This document shows, piece by piece, positions 34,915 through 46,826 of a stretch of 64,000 bases of DNA; position 1 is the first letter of the stretch; each line of letters starts with the position of its first letter. The notes below the pieces were generated by a model. The model was not told the origin of the DNA. It worked only from the letters and a program-made list of their open reading frames with translations, and did no database searches. The position numbers and the translations under genes were made by a program. Where the stretch lies: the NCBI RefSeq assembly GCF_021134715.1, contig NC_060021.1:3410001-3474000 (forward strand), written 5' to 3'. Source of the stretch: Daphnia pulex (taxonomy: Eukaryota; Arthropoda; Branchiopoda; Diplostraca; Daphniidae).

Positions 34915-36037
34915 TTTTAAAAAAATCGTTTCCATGGCGATTAAGCTCTATAATAGGCTACGAAAAAAAAACAAAAAAAAAACAATAACAAACCATCTAC
35001 AATTATTTTCGCTGCTTTTTTTAAAGTAAAAATCAATGCAGTTATTTAAAACATATAAAAAGGCCTCCACTATTGCTGAACCTACCAATAGCACCCGTAC
35101 GAAACTTTTAGCTAATTCTGTGCTAGAATTAGCTACGAAGTTAGGTGGTTTTAGCTAGAAATTTTCAAGTCAAAATTTTTAAATTTCACATTGGGAATTT
35201 TAGGGTAGTTTTAGCTTTTTTTTTCTAGCTGGGAATCTTAGATTGAGGTTAGCTTGAAATTTTCACGCTAAAGTAGAACTAAGAGAAAAAGATTCTTTGC
35301 GCGCGATTTCCCTCTGTATGCAGGGTCACCCATCCATTTACTTCTAAAATCATATTTGCTGCACTTACTTATTTATGGTCGCTGGCTCTCCGGATCTGGC
35401 ATCTTCTGATATATTAATAATTATTAAATATTTGATCGTATTATAGTTATGTTCATAATTCTTCACATAGACTGGTGAATAAAACTAATGAAGAACTAAA
35501 ATAAACCATTTTTAATTAAAAAAATACATTTTCAAAAATTTTTAAATCTTGATTCTATAAATGAAATTAATTATAAATTTATGCCTAGTTTTTATTTGGT
35601 TTCGTAATTAGTTCAAAATTTGTTTTGACTATTTCGTAGTTCAAACAATATCTTCATCTAATCTCCAATCATATAATTTATTCGAAATGTATATTATATG
35701 TCAGTAATTATTATAGAAAAATGATAAAAATCTAAGCTAAGTTGAACCTCAAAGGTTATAAAAATAATAATACCCGGGCGAAACCCTAGCTTAAAAATTT
35801 CATACTAGAATTAGCTGAAACAGTTAGGAAATATATTTAGGGGGAAAAATTCGAGCTGATTTAAAAAAAAAATCGTTTCCATGGCGATTAAGCTCTATAA
35901 TAGGCTACGAAAAAAAAACAAAAAAACAATAACAAACCATCTACAATTATTTTCGCTGCTTTTTTTAAAGTAAAAATCAATGCAGTTATTTAAAACATAT
36001 AAAAAGGCCTTCACTATTGCTGAACCTACCAATAGCA
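34915..36037. mobile_element. Insertion flanked by about 175-bp direct repeats
   Basis: A stretch that is single in unit I (7948-8110) occurs twice in unit II, at about 34915-35093 and 35863-36037. The copies enclose about 770 bp of new AT-rich sequence rich in TTAGCTA/TAGCTAA motifs. The insert starts CCCGTACGAAACTTTTAGCT, and a related direct copy (CCCGGGCGAAACCCTAGCTT) lies near its right end at 35773. The flanking repeats are far too long for a transposase target duplication. The element class is unknown. Confidence 0.75.
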
Positions 36038-36056
36038 GCCACGGAGCAGCAACGCG

Positions 36057-39000
36057 ATGAGGCGATTACCATTCGTCCTCTTCATGTTCATTGGCCGGTT
36101 CAACGCAGAACTAGTCGTTGTTGGGCCAAGTGAAGCGTTACCTCACCAGGAGTCAAATCCCCTAAACCGAAAACATCTTCGCTTAATTGCTTCTCCAGTA
36201 AAAAGTTTATAATGTAGTCTATGCTGGTTTAATTACTTATTTTTTTATTTTTTTGTGACATGTAAATGAATAAGCTTCCAGGAATTTTCGACGATGAATA
36301 GAAAAAGTCATGCCGTCCAGTCTGGGGGACCCGTTTCTCTCGCACTTGACTGGCTTTCTCTTCGCTACAATTTCACGTAATTATAGCGGTTATTATGTTC
36401 TTAATTTGGCAAGGAATCATACTGTGATGCATTTGTTTTCATCTTTAATTACTCCCTATAGATATTCATACATACCCATGACTGGACCTAATATGGTCGT
36501 AGATGATTTGCCAAATCAGCGAGGAGGAATGACTTTCTTACGTCAACGGGTACTCTACTTTAACACACAAATATAGCATGAATAATTTTTATTAGCTAAT
36601 AAAGCAATCTCACGTTTGAACCATTCTTAATTGTCATTTTAGGACGCTGAGTTGTATCTCGGGGCTTTAGTGGTAACATCAGAGCGATTTAAAGATGCAG
36701 ATGTTTCATCTCCGTGGATGTCCGGTTCTTTTAGTATCCTCATCCCGATTCCCAATTCTTCTACTAACATTGGCGCTTTGGTCCAACCCATGAGCACCGA
36801 AGTAGCGTATACTTTATACATATATACAGTACCTACTGGCGAAATTGGTAGGGGAGACCGGACCCATATTGGACCGGTTTTTCCCCATATCTCCCATCCC
36901 CTTACGTGAAAGGGAAAACATTTTTGCAAAATCACGCGAAAATAGTTTCCGCACACCCATGATTTTTTCAGTTAAGTACCTTTTAAAAAAAGTATAAAGT
37001 TATTGAGGTTTGAATTTTTTCGTGTTTTTTTACCAGGCCGGGGTAATATTGGACAGACGCCTGTACCATGTTAGACAGGATATTAAAAGAGGGATAGGAT
37101 GAATACAAAATTATGAAAAAATCAGGAAATGTAGATGGTAATTTAGTTAAACCCCAAACAAATTTTGAAAATGATATCTTTAAAACTGAAAAAGTTTTGT
37201 GATAGGGAAAGAATTACAACTTTTATATGGGGCGAGATAAGGAAAAAATGTAGGTGGCGCTGAAGTCTCTCGTTAAGATAGGAAAATTTCCCTTTCCCAA
37301 ATTACCCCGAGAGACCGTCCACTAAAATGTGAATATCGTCTAAACTATCATACTTATAAATAAAAATGTGGGTGAATACTGTAGCCAAATGACTAGCCTA
37401 TGTTTTTATGTGAACAGATTTTACTTAACCCGTCAAACTTGGACAAAATTGCACCGTTAGTGAGGAAAAAATTTGCGCATTTTTCCCGTGTTTTTTTATT
37501 TCTTGAATATTTCAGGAAATAACCATGAGATTTTCATGAAACTTATAGCCCCTAACAGTTAATGCTTACACTACTAAGAATAAACTGTAGAAAAATTGGA
37601 TTTCTTGAATCATTTTTACTATTTTTACCGACCGTGTCTAACGTGGTACAGTGTCCTATATGGGTCTGGCCTCCCCTACAGTGTACCAATAGGGTCCTTG
37701 CATGAATAAGGGATTCATTTTAAATAAATATCATTAGAATCAGTTTTTAACGCTGATTCTCATGGTATTTTTTTTTAAATAATAATTTCCTTCGTAATCT
37801 CACTTCAAAGTTGAGATTAGCTCCCCTCACTTTAAAACGGACCCCACCCTTTTTCGTGCTGCCTATATGACTATATCCCCTTTTTTTGCCCTTAGGGCCG
37901 AAAGGCAAAAGACGGCAAAATTTCCCGTTGCTGAACAAGAAGTTGCTATGCCTACCACTAGAGAGACTTATTATTCAAGGAAAATTTTGCCGTTTTTTTC
38001 TAAATAACTAATAAAAAAAACTAATTGAAATACTTAAAATGAAGATGAACTTATCCTTCATCTTTTGCTAAAAACTAGAAGGGCGTAAGTCTAGCGCTAA
38101 TTTTGTAGGATAAAAAAACAGGGCCCTTTTTTGCAGTGACATTAGAAAAGCACGGCAACTGCCCCAACTTTCGCTCGGCGAAATGGATACAGTTGGCGCC
38201 AATTCCAGGGGGTAGGGAAATGTACATAAAGGGGTGGCGCATATTTTTAATGTTTCCAGTTATGTTTCGAACCCCCCTCAAAAAATCTTAAGACTACAGC
38301 AACTAGGTTGCTAATTAAAAAATAAAAAATAAAATCGCGTAGCGCCATAAGACACCATGCTAAAAGCGGGCGAAATTGGTACACTGTATCAATTTCGCCG
38401 GTAGGTACTGTAAACCTAATCACATTCACCCGAATTAACAATACAAAACTAATGTTGTTGTAACCACATCTTTTCAGGTATGGATTTGCGTTTGTCTATC
38501 AGTACCAGCCGTCATGGCAAGTCTGTTTGGTTTGAGCAAAGGTATTGTCTATCTAAACAAACGAATGGGATCAAAGCCATCGGAAATGGATTTCAGAGGA
38601 AGCTTTCAAATAATCGACTACGTCATCTGCGTCCTTCTTTCACAAGGTTACAAGTTTATCGAAGTTTATCTTACAATAATTTGGACACATCAAATATGAA
38701 AAATAACGTGACGATATTTTAATGACGTTTTTTTGTGTAATTGACAAGGTGCATATTGCGGAAATAGACAACTAGCAATTCGTTTTGCAGCGGCTGCCTG
38801 GTGTCTAGCTTGTTTCGTTCTTGTTCAAGCTTACAGTTCAACGCTGATTGCTTTCATCACGTCACCCAATAATAAACCTATCATCAATTCAGTGTACGAT
38901 ATTCAAAAAGTCCCAGGTCTTAAAATTACAGTCAATAGAAACTTCGCAGCAGATTTAAGGCTGCTGGTAAGTTAATTACCCTTGCTTTGGGATTTTTTTG

Positions 39001-39687
39001 ATTGAGTCACTTTTTTTAATTTGCAATATTTTTTATCCCCTCGTGTATAGCAAACCAATTTCAGTATTTTCAGGAAACTTGGTGATTCATTGAGAGAAGA
39101 CCCGAGTCTTCGTTGAAATAAAACGGAGCTTTGCCTTGATAAAGTTCGATCTGGGGATCATGTTTACATTCACGTTAGTTAAATAAAGATTATTTTTTGT
39201 TAGCCACATGAATTTACTTTCCAGTTCCTGTTTCGTCGGCAAGCAGGGAAAACCGGTCGTCCAGAAAATTATTGCCATGGATCGAGAGAAGACAGGGTCG
39301 TGCCATTTTACAATGACTAAAGAATACTTTTGGCCAGGCCATCTTTATTTTTTCTTGCCAAAGAAAAGTCCATACACAGAAACTATTAATAGAGGGTATA
39401 AAATGAGCTTTCTTTATACACAATAGTCAAATAATGAACTAATATTTATCAACAGTATTCTAAGGATGCAGGAAACTGGAATATTGGGAAAGTCGATAGA
39501 AACATTCAATCCGGAAGCGACGAAATGTTCATTAAAATACAACGTAAAGGAATCCGGAAAACCTCGAATTAGTTTAAAAAATCTGACAAGCGCTTTTACC
39601 CTGTTATTATTTGGGATCTGCGTTTCAATACTTACTTTAGTTGTCGAACTGATATATCATCTTCGCCACTTCACTTCTTCTCGTTAG
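36057..39687 (+). pseudogene. Ionotropic receptor pseudogene, nine exons
   Basis: Exons are 36057-36197, 36275-36376, 36462-36549, 36643-36801, 38478-38646, 38749-38966, 39051-39173, 39247-39395 and 39456-39687. Their sizes match the intact minus-strand IRs, except exon 2, which is 5 nt short and hits TAG at 36299-36301. In exon 7 a conserved Cys codon is TGA (39114-39116). The other exons are open and keep the ligand-binding lobe (SYIPMTGPNM), M1 (VCLSVPAVMASLFG), the YSSTLIAFIT pore helix and M4. I infer an IR killed relatively recently. The unit I copy keeps only exons 1-4. Confidence 0.88.
36851..37676. mobile_element. GGGGAGA-type element predating the duplication, unit II copy
   Basis: The left end GGGGAGACCGGACCCATATT and right end ATATGGGTCTGGCCTCCCC are inverted repeats between TA dinucleotides (36849-36850 and 37677-37678). 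It is orthologous to 9617-10454 and sits in intron 4 of the IR pseudogene. Confidence 0.85.
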
Positions 39688-39710
39688 ATGCACCAGTTGC
39701 ACCACATATA

Positions 39711-40256
39711 GGTAGAGCCATTAAGGGGGAGGGTTTTCAACCCCATAAGACGGCGTCCATAAGCCCATGGAATCAGAAAAAAACAGCTATGCTTTCCTCT
39801 GCTGCATCTTGTGGTTTTGTGATGAACTACGAGCAATGCTGCCAAACTTTGTAGATTGCACACTGCGCAAGTGTTTTAAGAACTATATTTTCAATGGTTT
39901 GCCGCAGATGCGTAAATCACAGTAATAATGTATTATTTTTTAAGAGCTTCAATTTTGTTAAAATAATAAGAGAAGTAAAAAAAATGTGCATGTTGAGATT
40001 CGAACCTCTATAATCTTGGTTCGTAATACGACTTATTAGCCACTATACCCACCGACTGATGTAAGACGCTGAAAATGTTAGGTATATATACATTTTACAG
40101 GCCTGTTTTGGAACAATTTCCACTTGCGCCCTGAGATGGCAGCAGAGGAAAGCATAGATGTTCAAACGTAGGAGGATGGGAAAGAATGGAACTCGGAAAA
40201 ACCGTGCCGCAACCCAAAGGCAAATCTCTTGAAAGACCTCCCCCTTAATGGCTCTG
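39711..40256. repeat. Inverted-repeat element enclosing a tRNA-like core
   Basis: AGAGCCATTAAGGGGGAGG (39713) pairs with CCTCCCCCTTAATGGCTCT (40237), and GCTATGCTTTCCTCTGCTGC (39786) pairs with GCAGCAGAGGAAAGCAT (40139). Between the arms, on the minus strand at about 39988-40062, is a tRNA-like sequence with A box GGTATAGTGGCTAATA and B box GAGGTTCGAATCTC. No classic family is recognised. Confidence 0.6.
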
Positions 40257-40463
40257 ATAAAGTACTGTTCCACATCTTTTTTCGCATTTGATTCGAATTT
40301 ACATTTCAGTCGAATTTTTCTGATTTTGTCTGACGTCATCTAACCTTGGTAAACTGGTCTGACAAAGCCAGACAAGGTGAGGCGGGCTCTTGTAGCAGTC
40401 AGATTCTCTGGTCAACTGCTGCGTTGCCGCGATGGCAAAAAATGCGAAAAAAGATGTCAAACA

Positions 40464-40532
40464 GCCCTATAGTTCAATGGAGAGACAATGTGGTCATCGA
40501 GGGTGACGGCTCGATTCCCTCTATATCTCATG
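40464..40532 (+). ncRNA. tRNA-like sequence (degenerate)
   Basis: TATAGTTCAATGGAGAGAC (A box) is followed by GGCTCGATTCCCTC (B box) at tRNA spacing. The anticodon arm is not clear. Confidence 0.4.
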
Positions 40533-40789
40533 GAGACGAATTTTTATGGTATACTGTCCAACCATATACTAATATTTTGGTGTTTTTTTGTTCACATTCA
40601 TAGTTTATATAAATTTGTGTTCGATCACCATTAATTATTAATACCTTACTGAATTTCCTGAGAATGTAATAGACGGCAAACGTTAGATACTGATTTAGCT
40701 GTTTTATTATTTTTACATTAGATTTTTTTATAACATCGCTTTTACTCTGGCGATAAATCAGTCTATTGCGTTGCACCTTGGCAACCGGG

Positions 40790-41740
40790 CGTTGCCCGAT
40801 CGTTCTTACGGGTCTTTCTCATCCCAAACACCGTCCACCAATTTTTCGAGATTTTCCTCTTCCACTGTATTCAATAAACGCTGCTTCACAACCGGTCTCT
40901 GGTATTCCCCATTCTCTGTGCGGACTCGTACAGCTCGTACAGTGTCGTCTCCCTTGATTCATGGAATGACTATATGGGAAATGCAAAGACTCCACTATCG
41001 ATTTGTTTATTCGTCCACTGGAGTAGTCATCACCGCCAGAAGGATTCAGTTAATGCTTATAAAGCTAGATATCTTCACCGCAACAAGCTGCTGGAATACT
41101 CAATAACGTCGGTTAGTACGTGTTGGTGGGCCAAAAGTAGCAGGAAATTATTGGGCGCCATTGAACTGTCGTCTCGGGGATCATCGGTCAACACTCAGAT
41201 GAGTGAGATGATGAGAACGGGCGTTAAGCATGGCCTCTACTTCGACCAATAACGTGATTCAAACCTCTTCGGATAAAGTTTAACGCAATACGATACGCAG
41301 GGCTATATTGGCCGGTTGTGCGATGCACACCACTCCAAAATGCGGTGCCGACAGGGGAGAAAATGTCCATCTAACTCTTGTTTCGGCCATCTTCTTGTTT
41401 ATTTCTCCAGTTCATGCCATCTGATCAAGAGCTTCTCTCAGTTCGTCTTCTTCTACCAAAAACCGGCTGAAACTGGTTGCCAGCTCACCAAAAAGTTTAT
41501 AGGCCAACCGGACCGCTCCTTGCTCCACTCTTCTTTGTACTCTTGCTTGACAAAATTAGTTCAGTTTTTGCCGCTATCGATTTTTTCGGGCTTCCTGCCA
41601 CAAAGTGTCGGTAAGCCTTCAAGAATGATTCGGCGCCCATCTTTATGGACAATTCAATGTTGACGTTGCGGTTGACTAGGCATGTAAAAAAACACCCACC
41701 GCGTTTCCCTACAGATTTTCCCGTGGTTAATATTTGCAAG
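40790..41740 (-). pseudogene. BEL/Pao retrotransposon pol remnant
   Basis: On the minus strand, 41497-41739 contains FTCLVNRNVNIELSIKMGAE and SFLKAYRHFVA, matching the BEL/Pao integrase core order (FTCLxxRxxHLELxxxLxxxxFLxAxRRF). About 40815-40965 encodes GDDTVRAVRVRTENGEYQRP, like the conserved pol C-terminus (VRxVxVRTxxGxxxRP). Frameshifts lie between them. It is absent from unit I. Confidence 0.65.
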
Positions 41741-42593
41741 TATTAACCTCGGTAGCACGCCTCTATCCATAGGATGTACGTCGCCCATCTATCAGCCGAG
41801 TGAGATATCTTAACCCGACGTCCATAGGATTGTGTATGTCTATACTAATGTCGCGCTGTAAGACATCCAAATGGGTACGGCTTACAGCCGTTTTCAAATG
41901 TCGCTCTATAGCAAATCTTTTTGTGGACAGCTGATGGATATCACCATGAGTATATTTTTAGACATATTTTTTGTGTCCAGAATACATCCTCATTCCCGTT
42001 TTCTTTAGATTGAATATGGACTTGTTTTGAATTTATTCCGAACCATTATTCGCCTCCCCAATGAAGTAACGAATAAAGAAGCAAACTGAATTCAAGAAAC
42101 TTGTTTATTAAATGAATTGACACAACTACATCATCTCTAAAATCTAAATTGATTGGCGACAGCATAGCTTAGGGACGGGTCGAGTGATGTAGTGTAACAT
42201 AATTATTTAGATGGCTGCGCATCATACAACTGTGCAAATTGACTTGATGACAATTATTCTATGTTGACAGATGTATCTGGATCAAGGCAAAGGTCTGAAA
42301 ACAAAAAGGATTATGACAGATGTCTAGGTTTTCAACTATGGAACACGAATAATTTTATCACCTGTCTATCTGAAAATTGACGAGAGAAAACATGTAGAAC
42401 AAACTCATTTGCTCAGAATCAGGACAGTTGTCGCTTAGATTTGAGGTAAATTTTCCGAACAACTAGTTAACGAGATTTTAATTCTTAATTCAATCCAATG
42501 TTGCACTCACAGTACTGAAAAAGAGATCATAAATTAAAACGTAGCAACGGGACAATGCCACAACAGTGACTTGAGTATAATTAGAATACTTAC

Positions 42594-43405
42594 ATCGTGG
42601 GTCGACGTCGGACGAGCCACTAAGATGATTGGGCACATCATATGCTAAATAAGGGCCAAAGACCAATCGTATGAACTCGCCATTCTTGATTGCTGGCACA
42701 AGAAGCAGTTCCAGTGGCTGGTATGCAGTTCGATAGGTTCCCCGCTGTCAGAAGTTTTCTCATAATGATTTTCCATAATGTTGACTGACGAGTAAAAGCC
42801 TGGACTTTCAACTTGACTTTGTGTTGATGGTGCCAAACTAGACTGGACCACTGTACAAATTTAAGAAAATAATAGACATTTTAAACAGAAAAATGAAAGT
42901 GTTCTCCTACTTGAGCGATTAAAAGTTTCAGTCAGTCCATTAGGCATAGGTGGGACACTTGAAGGACTCATGCATTCGAAGTCACCTCTGTACTGGAAAT
43001 TGATTAGGTGTGGGGGAGTATAAAGCACGAACTTTCTTGATCCTTTTCCGTCTTTCTAAGCGATTTCCATTAGATTCAGAAGTGGTGTTGATATCTGAAT
43101 TATATGCCCTAGACACCTTGTCTCGTGCTTGACTGTATGTGTCTGAATGAAGAATTGAAATTGGTATGCACAAATTAATTCAATGACCAGTCGCCAAACA
43201 ACAAATGTTTACCGAATAGTTCTCTGTACACACATCTGTAGTTTTACCAAGTCGAGTTAGGCTGCTCTCTCTTTGCACAAGCGATATCTTCACGTTTGGC
43301 GGGATAATAGCAAAAGTTGGTGTCACGCAACCAGAAGTCAGGTATAACTGCAACGCAAAGCCCACCTTGGGTCTCCAGATCAACGATGTAGAATTTACCA
43401 TCATT
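42594..43405 (-). CDS. DUF4806-like protein, N-terminal exons (partial model)
   Basis: Exon 43248-43405 encodes KFYIVDLETQGGLCVAVIPD, then FWL and YYPAKRED ...REQPNSTW. Exon 42986-43142 encodes DTYSQARDKVSRAYN with SD..TTSES and ERRKRIKK. Exon 42594-42850 encodes a Ser-rich segment and, in a second frame, NGEFIRLVFGPYLAYDVPNH before a GTAAGT donor. The order (YxVVxF...VPxxWL...WP...W, then YxxAxxKxxxAxDTS...KRxKK) recalls the N-terminus of arthropod DUF4806 proteins. The phases of the first two exons do not join directly and exon 3 switches frame, so an exon or splice site is missing from my model. Unit I has a nonsense codon at the matching Tyr. Confidence 0.45.
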
Positions 43406-45044
43406 CTAAACATGAAAAAATAAATACAAAACTCTTAAATCCATCTATCACATGCAAACAATGCGTTAACTTTAAACTTAGTATAATTTTTTATGCCATT
43501 ATTTGGAAAAAAAGGACGCCAATTCTTAAAAATACACTGAGCACGATTGCTGGTTAGCGAGCAGCGTGGTTAGTCGTTGAAGTCAGTTGAAACAATGGCG
43601 ACTGCAGAGATAAGCTCTTTGTCTCTTTGAAAAACTGGTGTGTCATGAGCATGTTGTAAGATCAAAAGTTTTAACACTACTTGACAACGCAATAATTAAT
43701 ATTAGCAGTTAAAATTATGGAAAGTTAAAGTCCTTGTCGTCCTCATCTATCCCGTGGAAAGATAATTTGGACATCTCACAGACGTCATGTCACGTCTGTC
43801 TGTTAAGCGTCTGATTTCTAGTCACAAATGGATGTCCGTGATCGTATGAGAAACGTATATCTATGGTACATCTATTCGAAGATAGCATAAGGCCGTAGTA
43901 AATTGAGTATCCATGTAATATCCAATTTATGTTGAAGCTAGATAACATTCGATTTAGACATGAAGACATCCATATGATATACGATGGATGTGAGTGTGCT
44001 GCCAGGGTGGGTGGTTTGATGTGATTTTTCGGTGAATTTTACAACAACGCGATATGTTGTTTTTTAATGTTTCGTAAGTATCCATACTGCCGAGACAATT
44101 AGTAGGGAGCAAGAGTAAAAGAGAATCAAGTGAGATAAGTGCGGGAAATTTGTTGTTATGAAATAAGATAAATCATTTACGGGATAAAAAAGTTTTGGGG
44201 GAAATTACCATGGAAAATTGCAATATACAGCCCATTCTAAAAAACAACAACTTTTGGACGGAACAACCATCAAATCCTTGTCCAATAAAGAACTGTGATA
44301 CGTCATTAGCCACTCCCATCATCCCATCCAATTATTTCCCATGAAAATCACAACATCATTTTCCACAAATGCGACGAAAGACCCCGTTTTCTAAAGACCA
44401 AGAGGGGGAAAATTATGATGTTGTAAAGAAAAATATAACAGTCTTGAAAACTACCATGTACTATATTAATCATGCGCGGCTAGTTAGTGGGATCATTCAT
44501 GAAGGTGGGGAGTGTTTTTGTTTTATTTGAAACTATTAAATCAATTTAATGATTGAGACATAAGATATGAGCGCTGAGAAGCCCCGCCTTACCGAAATCA
44601 CATAATAACCATTTGGGAATGGTAAAATGACCTTTAAAGGTCGTGATCCGATGCATAAATTGGAAAACATTTATTATATAAAAATGACTATTAGTCATAG
44701 CTATTTTGGTAGAAATTAGAATATTTTTAAATGTAATAGCTTATCTTAAATAAACTATTTTACGATTCTTGAATTTAAAAGAACACTTCTTAAGCCTAGC
44801 TGGTTTTCAAATTTTGCTTTGCCATTAGGGCATTTTTAGAGCTGCTGGACGTCACACCGAGTTTGCTTATTAGGATGGATATAGCGTATTTGAAACGAAT
44901 TCGATGCAAAGCTCAAGGAATTCTCTCATACTTTTGTAGTATTTCCTAGATTTATAGAACTGATTTAAAGGACAAAGGCATATATTCTCAGAATAAATGT
45001 TGAATCCGCGTAAAATAAAACATTGTATTGTACCTGTCTGCATA

Positions 45045-45733
45045 GGGGAGAGTTGTACTAGTTGGCGCTTTTTTTGTTTTTGAGCCCCCATTTTTTTTTA
45101 TTTTTCAATATTTTTTATCCCAGCTAGGCTTAAAAAAAAGAAGAAATAATTAAAAGCGTATTTTTAGTTTCTGACAATTTGCTTTGTTTGAAACCAAAAG
45201 CGCTTTGAAAATGAAGGAGGGTGGGTTGATTCGGGGGGGGGGACATGCTCATGTACGCGGGGTAGTACGGCCCCTGTTATTCTTACGGTCTAAAAGAACA
45301 CCTGGCGATGGCGTCATCAACTAAATTTTCCGAAAAATTTCCCTCCCATCTCTAACCCAGCAACACAAGTTGCCCCGAGAAAAGGTTTCTTTGTTATTAT
45401 TGCGTTTTCAAGCAATTATTTTGTTAATAAAAATAAATAAAATTGGTTTCTGAAAGAAGAAAGAATTTCCTTTCAGAAACTTATTTTTCATAAATTTTAA
45501 GTTAACTAGGGAAGTCCACAAAAGAAAAAAGAAAACGAAATGGACGACACGATTTAAGGGCGAAAAAATTATTATTTGCTGTATCCATACTACATGGACT
45601 ATTTCCGTATTTTTTTTAAAGATGCGCATTATTAAAAACTATAACTGGTAATTTTTAAAATGCAATCCTTCGATCGCAAGAGGACGAAAACCGGTGCCAA
45701 CTTACACACTACCTCAATTGCCCCGTTCTTCTC
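45045..45733. mobile_element. TA-flanked GGGGAGA-type element, copy 4
   Basis: The left end GGGGAGAGTTGTACTAGTTG, right end CAATTGCCCCGTTCTTCTC and TA flanks (45043-45044, 45734-45735) define it. Unit I (17500 region) has the unoccupied TATAAGG site. It is the same subfamily as 13824-14563. Confidence 0.88.
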
Positions 45734-46826
45734 TATAAGGCAATATGCTTGACATAATTCCGCTTCTGTCTCATCTCTAGGCAAAAGTTAGGCTTCGTGT
45801 CTAAAGTTACCAAGTCTGAAGGGAGAACTTGCGATGCCCAGTATCGCGTGCCACATGAAACGATTGGCCTATCAAATAAAAAATATTCCAAAAACATAAT
45901 TTAGAAATTTGAATAACGAAGCGCACCAAGCGCATGAAAAACACTTTACTGAAGGAAGGATAATCGACTATCTTTTTTTTGGATAAGTCAACTGTATGGA
46001 ACGAAATGAGTAAAATGGTCGAATTGTTGAGTAAAAGTGTCTCCTGCATGCGATGTACGGCCGTGTACGATACTTTTACGCAGACTGGCATGAAAAATTT
46101 GAATAGATTGTCATTTTGTAATAAAAACTAAAAGGAAATTAATTTGTTTGAGTTGCCGGAAGCATATCGGTGAGTTCTAAAGGTCTCCTTTTAGAATCTT
46201 TATCTTTTGGCATTTCATTGATGGGAATATAGGTTCATCCAGCCACCGCCGCATACAAATTGCGTTTGGTTGTGTATGCGGTGGCGGAATCGGCTTTATT
46301 TAATATCTGAATAACTTAATAATGATAAAAGATATCTTATACATTGGTATCTTAGCTATTTTTGTAGACAAATAGAAATATTTTAGAAAAAATACATCCC
46401 TAGGAATAAATTTACGGAGGGACTGTCCACCATAAGGTCCCTTGTAAACTTCTATCCGTGCCTTTATCCGTGTATTTATTACATCATACTAATTTTTCTA
46501 AGTTTAACATTTTCGATTGCATTATTTTAACAGCAAATATTAATATTCTAAGGAGGGTTTGGAATACACATAAATATTACTACAAAGAACAAAATCCATG
46601 AAAAAATCTCTTGATGTAATTTGTCCCCGATTGAAAATTTTCTTGACTCCACTATATATTAATGCTGTTCATTAAAGAGTAATCAAACACAAACGCCTAT
46701 AAATAGACGGCTTAGCAACTAGGCCTATACTATAACATACTCCTAGAGATACGGACGGAATTGAGCCGTCATCCCAACCGCTAAAAATTTTTTTTTTGCT
46801 AAATCTGTTATAGCTACACGTGAGAA

